Positions 8,362 to 17,467 of a stretch of DNA of 64,000 nucleotides are shown here, in pieces. A program made the translations under genes and the position numbers. A model generated the notes under the pieces. The model was not told where the DNA came from. It did not search any database and saw only the letters and a list, made by a program, of their open reading frames with translations. Each line of letters opens with the position of its first letter. The first letter of the stretch is position 1. Location of the stretch: positions 1 through 64,000 of the forward strand of contig DASWCZ010000056.1 of the NCBI GenBank assembly GCA_036395755.1, read 5' to 3'. The DNA comes from Gp7-AA6 sp036395755. GTDB taxonomy: Bacteria > Acidobacteriota > Thermoanaerobaculia > UBA5066 > Gp7-AA6.

Positions 8362-9069
8362 ATGAGCGCCACGATGCGCGTCCTGCCGGGAACCAGCGGT
8401 TTCTCCTACAAAGCCTGGAAGGGGAGCTTCTACCCGGAAGACCTGCCGGATTCCGAGATGCTCCGCTACTACTCGTCGCGCTTGCCGGCGGTCGAGATCA
8501 ACAACACTTTTTACCGGATGCCGCGGGCCGCGCTGCTCCAGAGCTGGGCGGAGCAGGTGCCCGACGGTTTCACGTTCGCTCTGAAAGCGACCCAGCAGAT
8601 CACCCACCGCAAACGGTTGAAAGACGCGCAGGAGACGGTCTCGTTCTTCCTCCAGGTCGCGACGACTCTGGGTGACCGGCTCGGACCCGTGCTGTTCCAG
8701 CTCCCGCCGAACCTGAAGAAGGACCTTCCTCGTTTGACCGACTTCCTGGCCCTGCTGCCGCCCTCGTGCCGCGCGGCGTTCGAGTTCCGCCACTCGTCGT
8801 GGTTCGACGACGAAGTCTTCGGCGCGCTGTCCTCTGCGCGCGCGGCGCTCTGCTGGGCGGAGGACGAACAGCTCGCGACGCCGAACGAATCCACGGCCGG
8901 GTGGGGCTACCTGCGCCTGCGTCGCTCCGACTATTCCGCCGCGGACCTGGCCTCCTGGGCGGAGCGAATCCGCGGGCAGCCGTGGAGCGAAGCGTACGTT
9001 TTCTTCAAGCACGAGGAGGAGGGGACCGGGCCGCGGCTCGCCGGCGAACTCCGCGCGCTGCTCGTCTGA
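8362..9069 (+). CDS. DUF72 domain protein
   Basis: A 235-residue member of the DUF72 (YecE-like) TIM-barrel family. The N-terminal signature LPGTSGFSYKAWKGSFYPEDLP is followed by EINNTFYRMP, FTFALKATQQITHRK and the FEFRHSSWF block. The function of the family is unknown; relatives resemble xylose-isomerase-type barrels and nucleases. The start is ATG 8362 with AGAAGG just before it; ATG 8374 is an alternative. A longer paralogue lies at 51807-52712. It leads a short same-strand run with MOSC and a UBP zinc finger. Confidence 0.9.
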   Translation: MSATMRVLPGTSGFSYKAWKGSFYPEDLPDSEMLRYYSSRLPAVEINNTFYRMPRAALLQSWAEQVPDGFTFALKATQQITHRKRLKDAQETVSFFLQVATTLGDRLGPVLFQLPPNLKKDLPRLTDFLALLPPSCRAAFEFRHSSWFDDEVFGALSSARAALCWAEDEQLATPNESTAGWGYLRLRRSDYSAADLASWAERIRGQPWSEAYVFFKHEEEGTGPRLAGELRALLV

Positions 9070-9107
9070 CCGAATCCCCGACCGTGTGCGGGGCGTAAGG
9101 GTGTTCG

Positions 9108-9764
9108 ATGAGGATCGAGAGCGTGTCGGTCGGAGCGCCCCGGGTCGTTCCGTGGAACGGCGCCGAGGTCGTCACTTCGATCTTCAAGTCGCCCGTCACC
9201 GGTCCGGTCCGGGTTCGCCGTCTCAATCTCGACGGCGACCGCCAGGCCGATCTCGAGGTCCATGGCGGCGAGTACAAGGCGATTTACGCCTACGCCGCGG
9301 AGAACTCGGACTGGTGGAGCGGAACGCTCGGCCGGCCGCTCGAGCCCGCCAACTTCGGAGAGAACCTGTCGGTGCGGGGCCTCGCCGAGGAGGCGATCCA
9401 CATCGGCGATGTCTTTCGCGCGGGAGATGCCGAAATCGAGGCGACGGAGCCGCGCCTGCCCTGCTACAAGCTCGGAATCCGGTTCGGGGATCCGCGGATG
9501 GTGAGAGCGTTTGCAACCGCGCGCCGTTGGGGGATCTACTTTCGCGTCGTGAAGGAGGGCGAGCTCGGCGCAGGCGACGTCCTGAAGCGGATCCACGCGG
9601 ACGCCGCGGCGATCCCCGTGGACGACATAGCGCGCGTTTACGTCTTCGACCGCGAGGACGCCGCGACGATGGAGCGCCTGGCCGCGCATCCGCGGCTCGA
9701 TCCGGCGTGGAAGAAGCACTTCGTCGAACGGCTCGGGAGTCGAAAGGCCGGGTCGACGCGGTGA
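9108..9764 (+). CDS. MOSC domain protein
   Basis: A 218-residue MOSC (molybdenum cofactor sulfurase C-terminal) protein of the YiiM type. It has the N-terminal VSVGAPRVVPWNGAEVVTSI segment, DLEVHGGEYKAIYAY, and the family core with the conserved cysteine in EPRLPCYKLGIRFG. MOSC proteins bind molybdopterin or carry sulfur; YiiM relatives reduce N-hydroxylated compounds. An AAGGG ribosome site precedes ATG 9108. Its stop overlaps the GTG of the zinc-finger gene by four bases. It may supply the same cofactor chemistry as the sulfite-oxidase-like gene 3 kb away (inference). Confidence 0.88.
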   Translation: MRIESVSVGAPRVVPWNGAEVVTSIFKSPVTGPVRVRRLNLDGDRQADLEVHGGEYKAIYAYAAENSDWWSGTLGRPLEPANFGENLSVRGLAEEAIHIGDVFRAGDAEIEATEPRLPCYKLGIRFGDPRMVRAFATARRWGIYFRVVKEGELGAGDVLKRIHADAAAIPVDDIARVYVFDREDAATMERLAAHPRLDPAWKKHFVERLGSRKAGSTR

Positions 9765-10042
9765 AGCGGGCGCGGGCCGAGTGCACGCACGGAGGAGCCG
9801 CGCTTTCCGCGTCCGGCGTCCGGTCCTCGAAGAAGGCCTGCGAAGCGTGTGGGGGGACCGAAGACCTGCGGATCTGCCAGACTTGTGGGTACGTGGCGTG
9901 CTGCGAGTCGCACGAGGGCCACGACACGGAGCACTTCGAGGCGACCGGCCACCCCTTCATCCGACCGCGGACGGAAAGAGGGTGGCTCCGGAGACGGCCC
10001 GGCTGGCTCTGGTGTTATCTCTGCCGCGCGTACCTGGAGTGA
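9761..10042 (+). CDS. UBP-type zinc finger protein
   Basis: 93 residues, starting at GTG 9761, which overlaps the MOSC stop as GTGA. The whole protein is a ubiquitin-protease-type zinc finger: ECTH, CEACGG, CQTCGYVACC, then a HEGHDTEHFEATGHP histidine cluster and the closing LWCYLCRAYLE. Eukaryotic versions bind the C-terminus of ubiquitin. Stand-alone bacterial copies have no established partner. Being coupled to MOSC may be co-expression only. Confidence 0.85.
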   Translation: MKRARAECTHGGAALSASGVRSSKKACEACGGTEDLRICQTCGYVACCESHEGHDTEHFEATGHPFIRPRTERGWLRRRPGWLWCYLCRAYLE

Positions 10043-10072
10043 GGCGGGGACCTTTCAACCGGTCGCAAGTGT

Positions 10073-10078
10073 TAGAAT
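10073..10078 (+). promoter_or_regulatory. -10-like box before ku
   Basis: TAGAAT in the context GTTAGAATCC ends 10 bases before the Ku ATG at 10089. No ribosome site is evident between box and start, which is consistent with a very short leader. Confidence 0.42.
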
Positions 10079-10088
10079 CCAAAGCCGC

Positions 10089-10982
10089 ATGAGCGCTAGA
10101 GCACTCTCGAACGCCAGTATTTCCTTCGGGCTCGTCTCGATCCCGGTCAAGCTCTATACCGCGAGCAACAGCTCTTCCTCGATCTCCTTCAACCTGCTCC
10201 ACCGTAAGTGCGGCTCGCGCCTGAAGCAGCAGTACATCTGCTCGAAAGAAGAGACGGTCGTCCCCCGAGACGAGATGGTGAAGGGCTACGAGTTCAACAA
10301 GGACCAGTACGTCCTCTTCACCGACGAAGAGCTGAAAGCCTTCGAGGAGCAGGCGACCCAGACCATCGAGGTCACCGAGTTCGTGCCGATCGAGAAAGTG
10401 GACCCGGTCTATTACGACAGGCCGTACTACCTCGGGCCGGACAAGGGGGGCGCCAAGCCCTATCGCCTGCTCGCCCAAGTGATGAAGGAGAGCGGCCGCG
10501 TCGCTCTCGCCAAGTACGCCGCACGCGGAAAGCAGTATCTCGTGATGCTCCGCCCGTCGGGCGAGGGTCTCGTGATGCAGCAGCTCCTGTACGCGGACGA
10601 AGTCCGGCCGTTCTCGGAAGTTCCTCTCGACTCGGCCGAGGTCAAGGATGGAGAGCTGAAGCTCGCGCGGCTTCTCGTCGAAGAGAGCTCGTCCGACGCC
10701 TTCCGTCCGGAAGCGTACGAGGATGAGGTTCGCAAGCGCGTGCAGGAAGCGCTCGATCGCAAAGTCAAGGGCGGAGAGTTCGCCGTCAGCGCCGCTCCCA
10801 AGAAGGGGGGCGAGATCGTGGACCTGATGGAAGCGCTTCGCGCGAGCCTCGGCAAGCCGCGCAAAGCCGCTTCTTCGAAGGCCGTGGCGTCCGCGACCCG
10901 CTCCGCGTCGGCTGCCGAGAGAAAGCCTCCTCGAAGCGCTCTCTCAGCCGCTGAAAAGCGGACGGCGTCCTCCCGCAAGTAG
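10089..10982 (+). CDS. ku: Ku, non-homologous end-joining DNA-end-binding protein
   Basis: A 297-residue prokaryotic Ku that forms a homodimeric ring on DNA ends and recruits ligase. The core begins at once (ALSNASISFGLVSIPVKLYTA) and contains KCGSRLKQQYIC, EFVPIEKVDPVYYDRPYYLGPDKGG and the MLRPSGEGLVMQQLLYADEVRP strand-rich segment. After about residue 235 comes a basic, Ala/Ser/Lys-rich tail, a common DNA-binding extension. The start is ATG 10089; longer frames upstream overlap the zinc finger and are not Ku-like. Its partner ligase genes lie 31 kb away on the same strand. Confidence 0.97.
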   Translation: MSARALSNASISFGLVSIPVKLYTASNSSSSISFNLLHRKCGSRLKQQYICSKEETVVPRDEMVKGYEFNKDQYVLFTDEELKAFEEQATQTIEVTEFVPIEKVDPVYYDRPYYLGPDKGGAKPYRLLAQVMKESGRVALAKYAARGKQYLVMLRPSGEGLVMQQLLYADEVRPFSEVPLDSAEVKDGELKLARLLVEESSSDAFRPEAYEDEVRKRVQEALDRKVKGGEFAVSAAPKKGGEIVDLMEALRASLGKPRKAASSKAVASATRSASAAERKPPRSALSAAEKRTASSRK

Positions 10983-11003
10983 TCGCGTGAGGCCTCTCCG
11001 GGC

Positions 11004-11867
11004 ATGAAACCGTCGCCCGGAACCGATCCCGGCGGAGGATACGGCGCGCGCGAAGTGTCCCGGATGTTCGGACTTTCCGTGGCGCAAGTGCGGGCCTGGG
11101 TCCGGTCGGGCCTGCTCGAGCCGGAGCGCGGCCCGCGCGGGGAGATGCGGTTTTCGTCCCACGACCTGACGCTCCTCTCCGCGGCGCGGGGCCTGGCGGG
11201 AACCCGGGTCGGCCCGCGGCGCATCGAGCGCGCTCTCTCGAGGCTGCGCGAGCAGATCGCGGGGCCCGATTCCTTGGCCGCGCTGGAAATCACGGCGGAG
11301 GGCAAGCGGATCGTAGTCACGGACGGTTCGGCCCGCTGGCAGCCGGAGTCGGGCCAGATCCTGATGGACTTCGACGCGGCCGATGACGGCGTGCATCTCC
11401 CGTTTGCGCCCGCCCCGCCCCGGCCAACGCCCGATCTCGGAGCGAGCGAAAACGCCCAGACCTGGTACGAGCGGGGATGCGAGCTGGAGGTGACGGATCC
11501 GGAGAAGGCGGGAGAAGCCTATCGTCGCGCGGTGTCCCTCGATCCGGAGTACGCCGACGCGCACGTCAACCTCGGCCGGCTCTTCCACGAGAAGGGGGAC
11601 GCGGCTGCCGCGGAAGAGCACTATCGGAAGGCGCTCGCGACGCGCCCGGACGACGCGACCGCCGCGTTCGACCTCGGTGTTGCCCTCGAAGACCTGGGGC
11701 GGGACGCCGAGGCGATCGAAGCGTACGAGACCGCGGTCGCGCTCGATCCCGATCACGCGGACGCTTACTTCAACCTCGCGGGCGTGTGCGAACGGGCCGG
11801 CCGCCCCGCCGCCGCGATCCGGCATCTGAAGACCTACCGAACGCTCCTCCGGTCCCGCTCGCAGTGA
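11004..11867 (+). CDS. MerR-type HTH regulator with TPR repeats
   Basis: 287 residues. About 12-75 form a MerR-like winged helix (YGAREVSRMFGLSVAQVRAWVRSGLLEPER). About 150-280 hold three to four tetratricopeptide repeats with the usual spacing (AGEAYRRAVSLDPEYADAHVNLG, AEEHYRKALATRPDDA, AIEAYETAVALDPDHAD). The linker (about 80-145) is unlike either. No metal-binding cysteines are seen. It overlaps glgB by four bases and sits at the head of the glycogen cluster, so it probably regulates carbohydrate storage, with the TPRs taking a protein signal (inference). Confidence 0.82.
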   Translation: MKPSPGTDPGGGYGAREVSRMFGLSVAQVRAWVRSGLLEPERGPRGEMRFSSHDLTLLSAARGLAGTRVGPRRIERALSRLREQIAGPDSLAALEITAEGKRIVVTDGSARWQPESGQILMDFDAADDGVHLPFAPAPPRPTPDLGASENAQTWYERGCELEVTDPEKAGEAYRRAVSLDPEYADAHVNLGRLFHEKGDAAAAEEHYRKALATRPDDATAAFDLGVALEDLGRDAEAIEAYETAVALDPDHADAYFNLAGVCERAGRPAAAIRHLKTYRTLLRSRSQ

Positions 11868-13822
11868 CCGTCGGCTCGATCGGGAAGGCCGCGAGCGGCG
11901 GGACCACCCGCGGTTTCTCTCTCCTGACCGCGGACGACCTTCACCTTTTCCACGAGGGGTCGCACACGCGGCTGTGGGAAAGGCTCGGCGCTCACCCGGC
12001 AGCGCCGGGCGGTCTCCCCGGCACGAACTTCGCCGTCTTCGCGCCGGAGGCGGAGAGCGTCTCGGTCATCGGGGACTTCAATCGATGGGACTCCGATGGC
12101 CACGCCCTCGCCCCGCGCGGCGAGTCGGGGGTCTGGGAGGGTTTCATTCCGGGCGTCGAGCCCGGCGCCGTGTACAAGTACCACGTCCGGTCGCGACACC
12201 GGGGCTACCGCGTGGACAAGACCGATCCTTTCGCTTTCTTCCGCGAGACGCCTCCGAACACCGGATCGATCGTCTGGGATCTCTCTTACGGCTGGGGCGA
12301 CTCGGCGTGGATGGAGCGCCGCACTCCGCACGCCTCACGCGACTCGGCGATGTCGGTCTACGAGATCCACCTCGGCTCGTGGCTGCGACGCGGCGGCCGC
12401 CTTCCCTCTTACCGCGAAATCGCGCCGGAGCTCGCCTCCTATGCGCGCCGGCTCGGCTTCACTCACGTCGAGCTCCTCCCCATCATGGAGCACCCGTTCT
12501 ACGGATCGTGGGGATACCAGACGACCGGCTTCTTCGCTCCCACCAGCCGCTACGGGACGCCGCAGGACCTGATGTTCCTGATCGACCACCTGCACGAGGA
12601 GGGGATCGGTGTGATCCTCGACTGGGTGCCTTCGCATTTCCCGTCCGACGAGCACGGCCTCGTCTTCTTCGACGGGAGCCACGTGTACGAGCACGCCGAT
12701 CCGCACAAGGCGTATCAGCCGGACTGGGGGAGCCTCGTCTTCAATTACGGCCGGGACGAGGTCCGGAGCTTCCTGCTCTCCTCCGCGCTCTTCTGGCTGG
12801 AGCGCTACCACGCCGATGGTTTGCGCGTGGACGCGGTAGCTTCCATGCTGTACCTGGACTACTCCCGGAAAGAGGGGGAGTGGGACCCGAACCGGTTCGG
12901 CGGCCGCGAGAATCTCGAAGCGATCGCCTTCCTTCGCCGCTTCAACGAGGAGGTCTATCGGGCGCAGCCCGGCGCGGAAACGGTCGCCGAGGAGTCCACA
13001 GCGTGGCCGATGGTGACCCGGCCGACGTGGGTCGGAGGGCTCGGGTTCGGAATGAAGTGGGACATGGGTTGGATGCACGACACTCTCGAATACATGAAGC
13101 TCGATCCGATACACCGCAAGTTCCACCACGACAAGCTGACGTTCCGCGGCCTGTACGCGTACTCCGAGAACTACGTCCTGCCCCTGTCGCACGACGAGGT
13201 CGTGCACCTGAAAGGGTCGCTCCTGGCCAAGATGCCGGGCGACGACTGGCAGAGGCTCGCCAACCTCCGCCTGCTCTTCGCCTGGATGTGGGCGCAGCCT
13301 GGAAAGAAGCTGCTGTTCATGGGAGGCGAGATCGGGCAATGGCGCGAGTGGAACCACGACGCCGAGCTCGACTGGGCGCTCCTCGAGGATCCCTTGCACG
13401 CGGGCCTCCAGAGCTGGGTCCGGGATTTGAATCGGCTCTACGCAGAGGAGCCCGCCCTGCACGAGCGCGACTTCGAGCCCGCCGGTTTTTCGTGGATCGA
13501 TTGCTCAGACTTCGAGCGCAGCGTCGTCGCGCTTCTGCGGTGCGGCCGCTCGCCGGAGGACGTCGTCGTCGCCGCGTTCAACTTCACGCCGGTGCCCCGT
13601 TACGGATATCGCGTCGGGCTGCCGACCGCGGGGTTCTGGCGCGAGCTCGCCAACAGCGACGCGGCCGAGTACGGAGGTAGCGGCGTCGGCAACCTGGGGG
13701 GCTGCCATGCTTCGGAGGAGCCGGCGCACGGGCGTCCGTACTCGGCGGAGATCACGCTGCCCCCGCTCGGAGCGGTGTTTTTCAAGCCGGCGAGGCGTCC
13801 CGCCGATGGAGAAGACGAATGA
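11864..13822 (+). CDS. glgB: 1,4-alpha-glucan branching enzyme
   Basis: A 652-residue glycogen branching enzyme that makes alpha-1,6 branches. A CBM48 domain (FAVFAPEAESVSVIGDFNRW) precedes the GH13 barrel. The nucleophile is Asp323 (GLRVDAVASM), the acid/base is Glu376 (AEEST) with the same spacing as in E. coli GlgB, and the transition-state stabiliser is in LPLSHDEVVH. The start is GTG 11864, overlapping the regulator stop as GTGA; a longer frame reads only antisense-like sequence. The end overlaps the GH57 gene as ATGA. The length is normal for a GlgB lacking the extra N1 domain. Confidence 0.97.
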   Translation: MTVGSIGKAASGGTTRGFSLLTADDLHLFHEGSHTRLWERLGAHPAAPGGLPGTNFAVFAPEAESVSVIGDFNRWDSDGHALAPRGESGVWEGFIPGVEPGAVYKYHVRSRHRGYRVDKTDPFAFFRETPPNTGSIVWDLSYGWGDSAWMERRTPHASRDSAMSVYEIHLGSWLRRGGRLPSYREIAPELASYARRLGFTHVELLPIMEHPFYGSWGYQTTGFFAPTSRYGTPQDLMFLIDHLHEEGIGVILDWVPSHFPSDEHGLVFFDGSHVYEHADPHKAYQPDWGSLVFNYGRDEVRSFLLSSALFWLERYHADGLRVDAVASMLYLDYSRKEGEWDPNRFGGRENLEAIAFLRRFNEEVYRAQPGAETVAEESTAWPMVTRPTWVGGLGFGMKWDMGWMHDTLEYMKLDPIHRKFHHDKLTFRGLYAYSENYVLPLSHDEVVHLKGSLLAKMPGDDWQRLANLRLLFAWMWAQPGKKLLFMGGEIGQWREWNHDAELDWALLEDPLHAGLQSWVRDLNRLYAEEPALHERDFEPAGFSWIDCSDFERSVVALLRCGRSPEDVVVAAFNFTPVPRYGYRVGLPTAGFWRELANSDAAEYGGSGVGNLGGCHASEEPAHGRPYSAEITLPPLGAVFFKPARRPADGEDE

Positions 13823-15291
13823 ACCGCTTCGTCTGCGTCCACGGTCACTTCTACCAGCCGCCGCGGGAGAACCCGTGGACGGACGATGTGGACGAAGAAC
13901 TCTCCGCGCAGCCCTACCACGACTGGAACCAGCGGATCACGGCGGAGTGCTACCGACCGAACGGTTTCGGGCAGCCTTCGAACTACTCGCGCATGAGCTT
14001 CAACTTCGGACCGACCCTGCTCTCGTGGCTCGCCGCAAACTCCCCGGAAACGTACCGTTCCATTCTCGAGGCGGACCGCATGAGCCGCTCCCGCTTCTCG
14101 GGTCACGGTTCCGCAATCGCGCAGGCCTACAACCACGCGATCCTTCCGCTCGCAAGCCGCCGGGACAAGGTCACGCAGGTCGCGTGGGGCATCCGCGACT
14201 TCGAGTTCCGGTTCGGTCGGCGGCCCGAGGGGATGTGGCTTCCGGAAACCGCCGTCGACGCGGACACGCTCGAAGTCCTCGCGGAGCAGGGGATCGCGTT
14301 CACGGTCCTCGCTCCGTCCCAGGCGGCGCGCGTGCGCGAGCCGGAAGGGGACTGGCAGGACGTCGACGCCCGCGGCATCGACCCCCGCGAGCCCTATCGG
14401 GTTCCCCTTCGATCCGGGCGCGCGATCTCCGTCTTTTTCTACGACGGCACGCTCGCGCACGCGGTGGCGTTCGGGGAGCTGCCGCGCGACGGAACGGAGC
14501 TCGCGCGCGCGCTGCTGTCCCGTTTCCGCGACGACTCGGATCGAGAGCTCGTCCACGTCGCGACGGACGGGGAGACCTACGGCCACCACTTCCGCGACGG
14601 CGACCGCGCGCTCTCCGACGCGCTCGATGCGATCGAGGCCTCCGGTTTTGCCATGCTGACGAATTACGGGGAGCACCTCGCGCGCTTTCCGCCCCGACGC
14701 GAAGCGCAGATCGTTCCGAACACCTCCTGGAGCTGCTCGCACGGGATCGCGCGCTGGATGGACGACTGCGGATGCTCGGCGGGGCGCGCGGCAAGTCACC
14801 CGTGGCGTCGACCCCTGCGCGAGGCGCTCGACTGGCTGCGCGACACGCTCGCTCCGCTCTACGAGGCCGCCGCGTCCGGTGTCCTCCACGATCCCTGGGC
14901 GGCGCGCAACGACTCGATTGAGATCGTGCTCGATCCTTCGGACGAGAGCGTCCTTCGGTTCTTCGATCGCAACGCGATCGGCCCGCTCTCCGCGGAAGAC
15001 CGATCGACCGCTCTCGGCCTCCTGGAGCTCCAGCGCAACGCCCTCCTGATGTACACGAGCTGCGGCTGGTTCTTCGACGATCCGGCCGGTCTCGAGACGC
15101 GACAGGTCCTCCGCTACGCCGCGCGGGCGGTGGAGCTCGCCGAGGAACACCTCGGCGGTTCGCTCGAGCCGCTCTTCCTCCGTCTCCTCGAGCGAGTGCG
15201 GTCGAGCCTCCCCGAACGGCGGGACGCTTCGGAGCTCTACCGCACGCTACGCGCGCCTCTGCCTCCGGCCGCGGCCGTCGTGCCGAGCTGA
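13819..15291 (+). CDS. Glycoside hydrolase family 57 / DUF3536 protein
   Basis: 490 residues. The N-terminal half is GH57 (CVHGHFYQPPRENPW). The probable nucleophile is in GMWLPETAVD and the acid/base in VATDGETYGHH. The C-terminal part matches DUF3536 (ALLMYTSCGWFFDDPAGLETRQVLRYAARAVELAEEH). The family acts on alpha-glucans, as amylase-like or debranching enzymes. Other DUF3536 proteins are commonly longer, so this one may be short at the C-terminus. It is coupled to glgB by an ATGA overlap, so it is probably part of glycogen turnover. Confidence 0.88.
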   Translation: MNRFVCVHGHFYQPPRENPWTDDVDEELSAQPYHDWNQRITAECYRPNGFGQPSNYSRMSFNFGPTLLSWLAANSPETYRSILEADRMSRSRFSGHGSAIAQAYNHAILPLASRRDKVTQVAWGIRDFEFRFGRRPEGMWLPETAVDADTLEVLAEQGIAFTVLAPSQAARVREPEGDWQDVDARGIDPREPYRVPLRSGRAISVFFYDGTLAHAVAFGELPRDGTELARALLSRFRDDSDRELVHVATDGETYGHHFRDGDRALSDALDAIEASGFAMLTNYGEHLARFPPRREAQIVPNTSWSCSHGIARWMDDCGCSAGRAASHPWRRPLREALDWLRDTLAPLYEAAASGVLHDPWAARNDSIEIVLDPSDESVLRFFDRNAIGPLSAEDRSTALGLLELQRNALLMYTSCGWFFDDPAGLETRQVLRYAARAVELAEEHLGGSLEPLFLRLLERVRSSLPERRDASELYRTLRAPLPPAAAVVPS

Positions 15292-15318
15292 CGGACGGAT
15301 CCCTCCGGACCCATCTGC

Positions 15319-15324
15319 TATTCT
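15319..15324 (+). promoter_or_regulatory. -10-like box before glgP
   Basis: TATTCT in the context CTGCTATTCTCGG, 11 bases before the glgP ATG at 15336. The identical GCTATTCTCG word occurs upstream of the E2 gene (minus strand, 58597-58588). No ribosome site is evident before the ATG. Confidence 0.35.
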
Positions 15325-15335
15325 CGGTCGAGTCG

Positions 15336-17465
15336 ATGGAAGTCTTCGGGCAGCACGACTCGGGCCCCGCCCTTCCTCCAAACCTCGCCCTCCTTCCCCG
15401 GCTTTCCCGGGACCTGCGGTGGACGTGGCGTCCGTCGATCCGGGCGCTCTTCTCCTCCCTCGATCCGGGTCTCTGGACGGCGGTCCGCGGCAACCCGGCG
15501 GCATTTCTTCGCCGCGTCTCGCCCGAGCGGCTCCAGACCGCGGCGGCCGACCCGGCCTTCCTGGCGAGGCTCTACGGCCTCGCCTCGGAGCTGGCGTTCG
15601 AGGACAACGCGGAGCCGCTCCACCCGGGCGTCCGCGGACTCGTGTCTCGCCGAGATCGAATCGCCTATTTCTCGGCGGAGTTCGGCTTGACGGAAGTGCT
15701 CCCGATCTACGCGGGAGGTCTCGGGGTTCTCGCGGGCGACGTGCTGAAGTCGTCGAGCGACCTGAAGCTGCCGCTCGTCGGCGTCGGCCTCTTCTACCGC
15801 GAGGGGTATTTCCGGCAGCTCTTGGATGCGGACGGGTGGCAGCGGGAGGAGAACCCGCTTCTCGATCCGGCCGACCTCCCTCTCGCCCTCCCGGTGACAG
15901 AGGACGGAAGTCCACCCACGACCGTACTCGAGCTCGGCGACCGGCCGGTGCAACTCCTGATCCGCGTGGCGCGCGTGGGACGCATCTCGCTCTTCCTGCT
16001 CGACGCCGACCTGCCCGAGAATCATCCCGATGACCGAATGGTCACCGCGCGGCTCTACGCCGGCGACCAGGAGATGCGGATCCGGCAGGAAATCGTCCTC
16101 GGAATGGGGGGCTTGAAGGCTCTGAAGCGGCTTGGCCTCATTCCGTCCATCCGCCACATCAACGAAGGACACGCCGCGTTCGCCGTCCTGGAGAAGATCC
16201 GGGAGCTCGTCAGCGAAGAAGGCATGTCGCTGGCGGATGCCCGCGAGTCGGCGTCCGCCGGAAACGTCTTCACGACACACACTCCGGTCCCCGCGGGCAT
16301 CGACCGCTTCCCGCTGCCCTTGATCGAGAAATACCTGTCCGGAGTCGCCCGGGACTGCGGCATCACGATCGAGGAGCTCATGCGTCTGGGGCGCGAGGTT
16401 CCGGAGCGGGAGGGGGAGCCCTTTTCGATGGCGGTCCTGGCGCTCCGCCACTCCTCTCACGCGAACGCGGTCTCGCAGCTCCACGCCCGGGTGTCCCGCC
16501 GGCTGTGGATGGAACTTCTCCCCGAGCTCGCGGACGTCGACGTCCGCATCCAATCGATCACGAACGGCGTCCATCGCGCGACCTGGACCGACCCGGAGAT
16601 TGCTATGCTGCGGCTGCCCGACAATCCGGGGCCCGAGGCGCGGAGCGAGCTGTGGCGCACGCACGAGCGTCTGCGCGCGCGCCTCGTTTCGTTCTGCCGT
16701 GACCGTCTGGTCGCCTGGAAGCGCGAGCTCGGCCGCCCCGAAGAGGAAGTCGAAGCGGCGGGTCGCGTTCTCGATCCGCAGGCGATGACCATCGGGTTCG
16801 CGCGACGCTTCGCTGCGTACAAGCGGGCGACGCTCGTCTTCAGCGATCCGGAGCGGCTGAGGCGCCTCCTCGATTCGCGGCCGGTGCAGCTCGTCTTCGC
16901 TGGAAAGGCTCACCCCGCGGACGATCCCGCCAAAGAGCTCCTCCGCGACGTCGTGCGATGGTCGCAGAGCCCGGAGTTCCGGGACCGCGTCGTCTTCCTC
17001 CCCGAGTACGACATGGGGGTCGCTCGCGCGCTCGTCGCGGGCTGCGACGTCTGGTTGAACAACCCGATCCGGCCGCACGAGGCGTCGGGCACGTCCGGGA
17101 TGAAAGTTGCGATGAACGGCGGATTGAACCTCTCGGTCTTGGACGGCTGGTGGGACGAGGCGCCTTACGAGGAGGCGGGTTTCGTCATCGGAGAGGCAAC
17201 CGACGACTCGGTCCGCGAGGACGCCGCGACCGCGCTCTACGAGGTGCTCGAGGAGAAGGTCGTCCCCCTCTTCTTCGATCGCGACGAGAACGGAATCCCG
17301 TGGCGCTGGGTCGAGAAGATGGTCTTCTCCGCGAAGCGGATCGCAAGGCTCTTCTCCTCAGACCGCATGGTGACCGAGTACCTGGAGCAGTGCTACCTGC
17401 CGGCGGCGGAGCGTCGCGTCGCGGCGAACGGAACGCGGGCGAGACAGCTCGTCGAGGGGGCCTAG
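15336..17465 (+). CDS. glgP: Alpha-glucan (glycogen/maltodextrin) phosphorylase
   Basis: A 709-residue GT35 phosphorylase releasing glucose-1-phosphate. It is of the shorter, bacterial/archaeal AGP type with an N-terminal DUF3417 segment (LPRLSRDLRWTWRPSIRALF). The landmarks are IAYFSAEFGLTEVLPIYAGGLGVLAGD, the catalytic ITNGVHRATW block and the pyridoxal-phosphate lysine in TSGMKVAMNGG. The glgP-malQ order and the shared strand with glgB point to coordinated glycogen breakdown. The start is ATG 15336. Confidence 0.95.
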   Translation: MEVFGQHDSGPALPPNLALLPRLSRDLRWTWRPSIRALFSSLDPGLWTAVRGNPAAFLRRVSPERLQTAAADPAFLARLYGLASELAFEDNAEPLHPGVRGLVSRRDRIAYFSAEFGLTEVLPIYAGGLGVLAGDVLKSSSDLKLPLVGVGLFYREGYFRQLLDADGWQREENPLLDPADLPLALPVTEDGSPPTTVLELGDRPVQLLIRVARVGRISLFLLDADLPENHPDDRMVTARLYAGDQEMRIRQEIVLGMGGLKALKRLGLIPSIRHINEGHAAFAVLEKIRELVSEEGMSLADARESASAGNVFTTHTPVPAGIDRFPLPLIEKYLSGVARDCGITIEELMRLGREVPEREGEPFSMAVLALRHSSHANAVSQLHARVSRRLWMELLPELADVDVRIQSITNGVHRATWTDPEIAMLRLPDNPGPEARSELWRTHERLRARLVSFCRDRLVAWKRELGRPEEEVEAAGRVLDPQAMTIGFARRFAAYKRATLVFSDPERLRRLLDSRPVQLVFAGKAHPADDPAKELLRDVVRWSQSPEFRDRVVFLPEYDMGVARALVAGCDVWLNNPIRPHEASGTSGMKVAMNGGLNLSVLDGWWDEAPYEEAGFVIGEATDDSVREDAATALYEVLEEKVVPLFFDRDENGIPWRWVEKMVFSAKRIARLFSSDRMVTEYLEQCYLPAAERRVAANGTRARQLVEGA

Positions 17466-17467
17466 AC

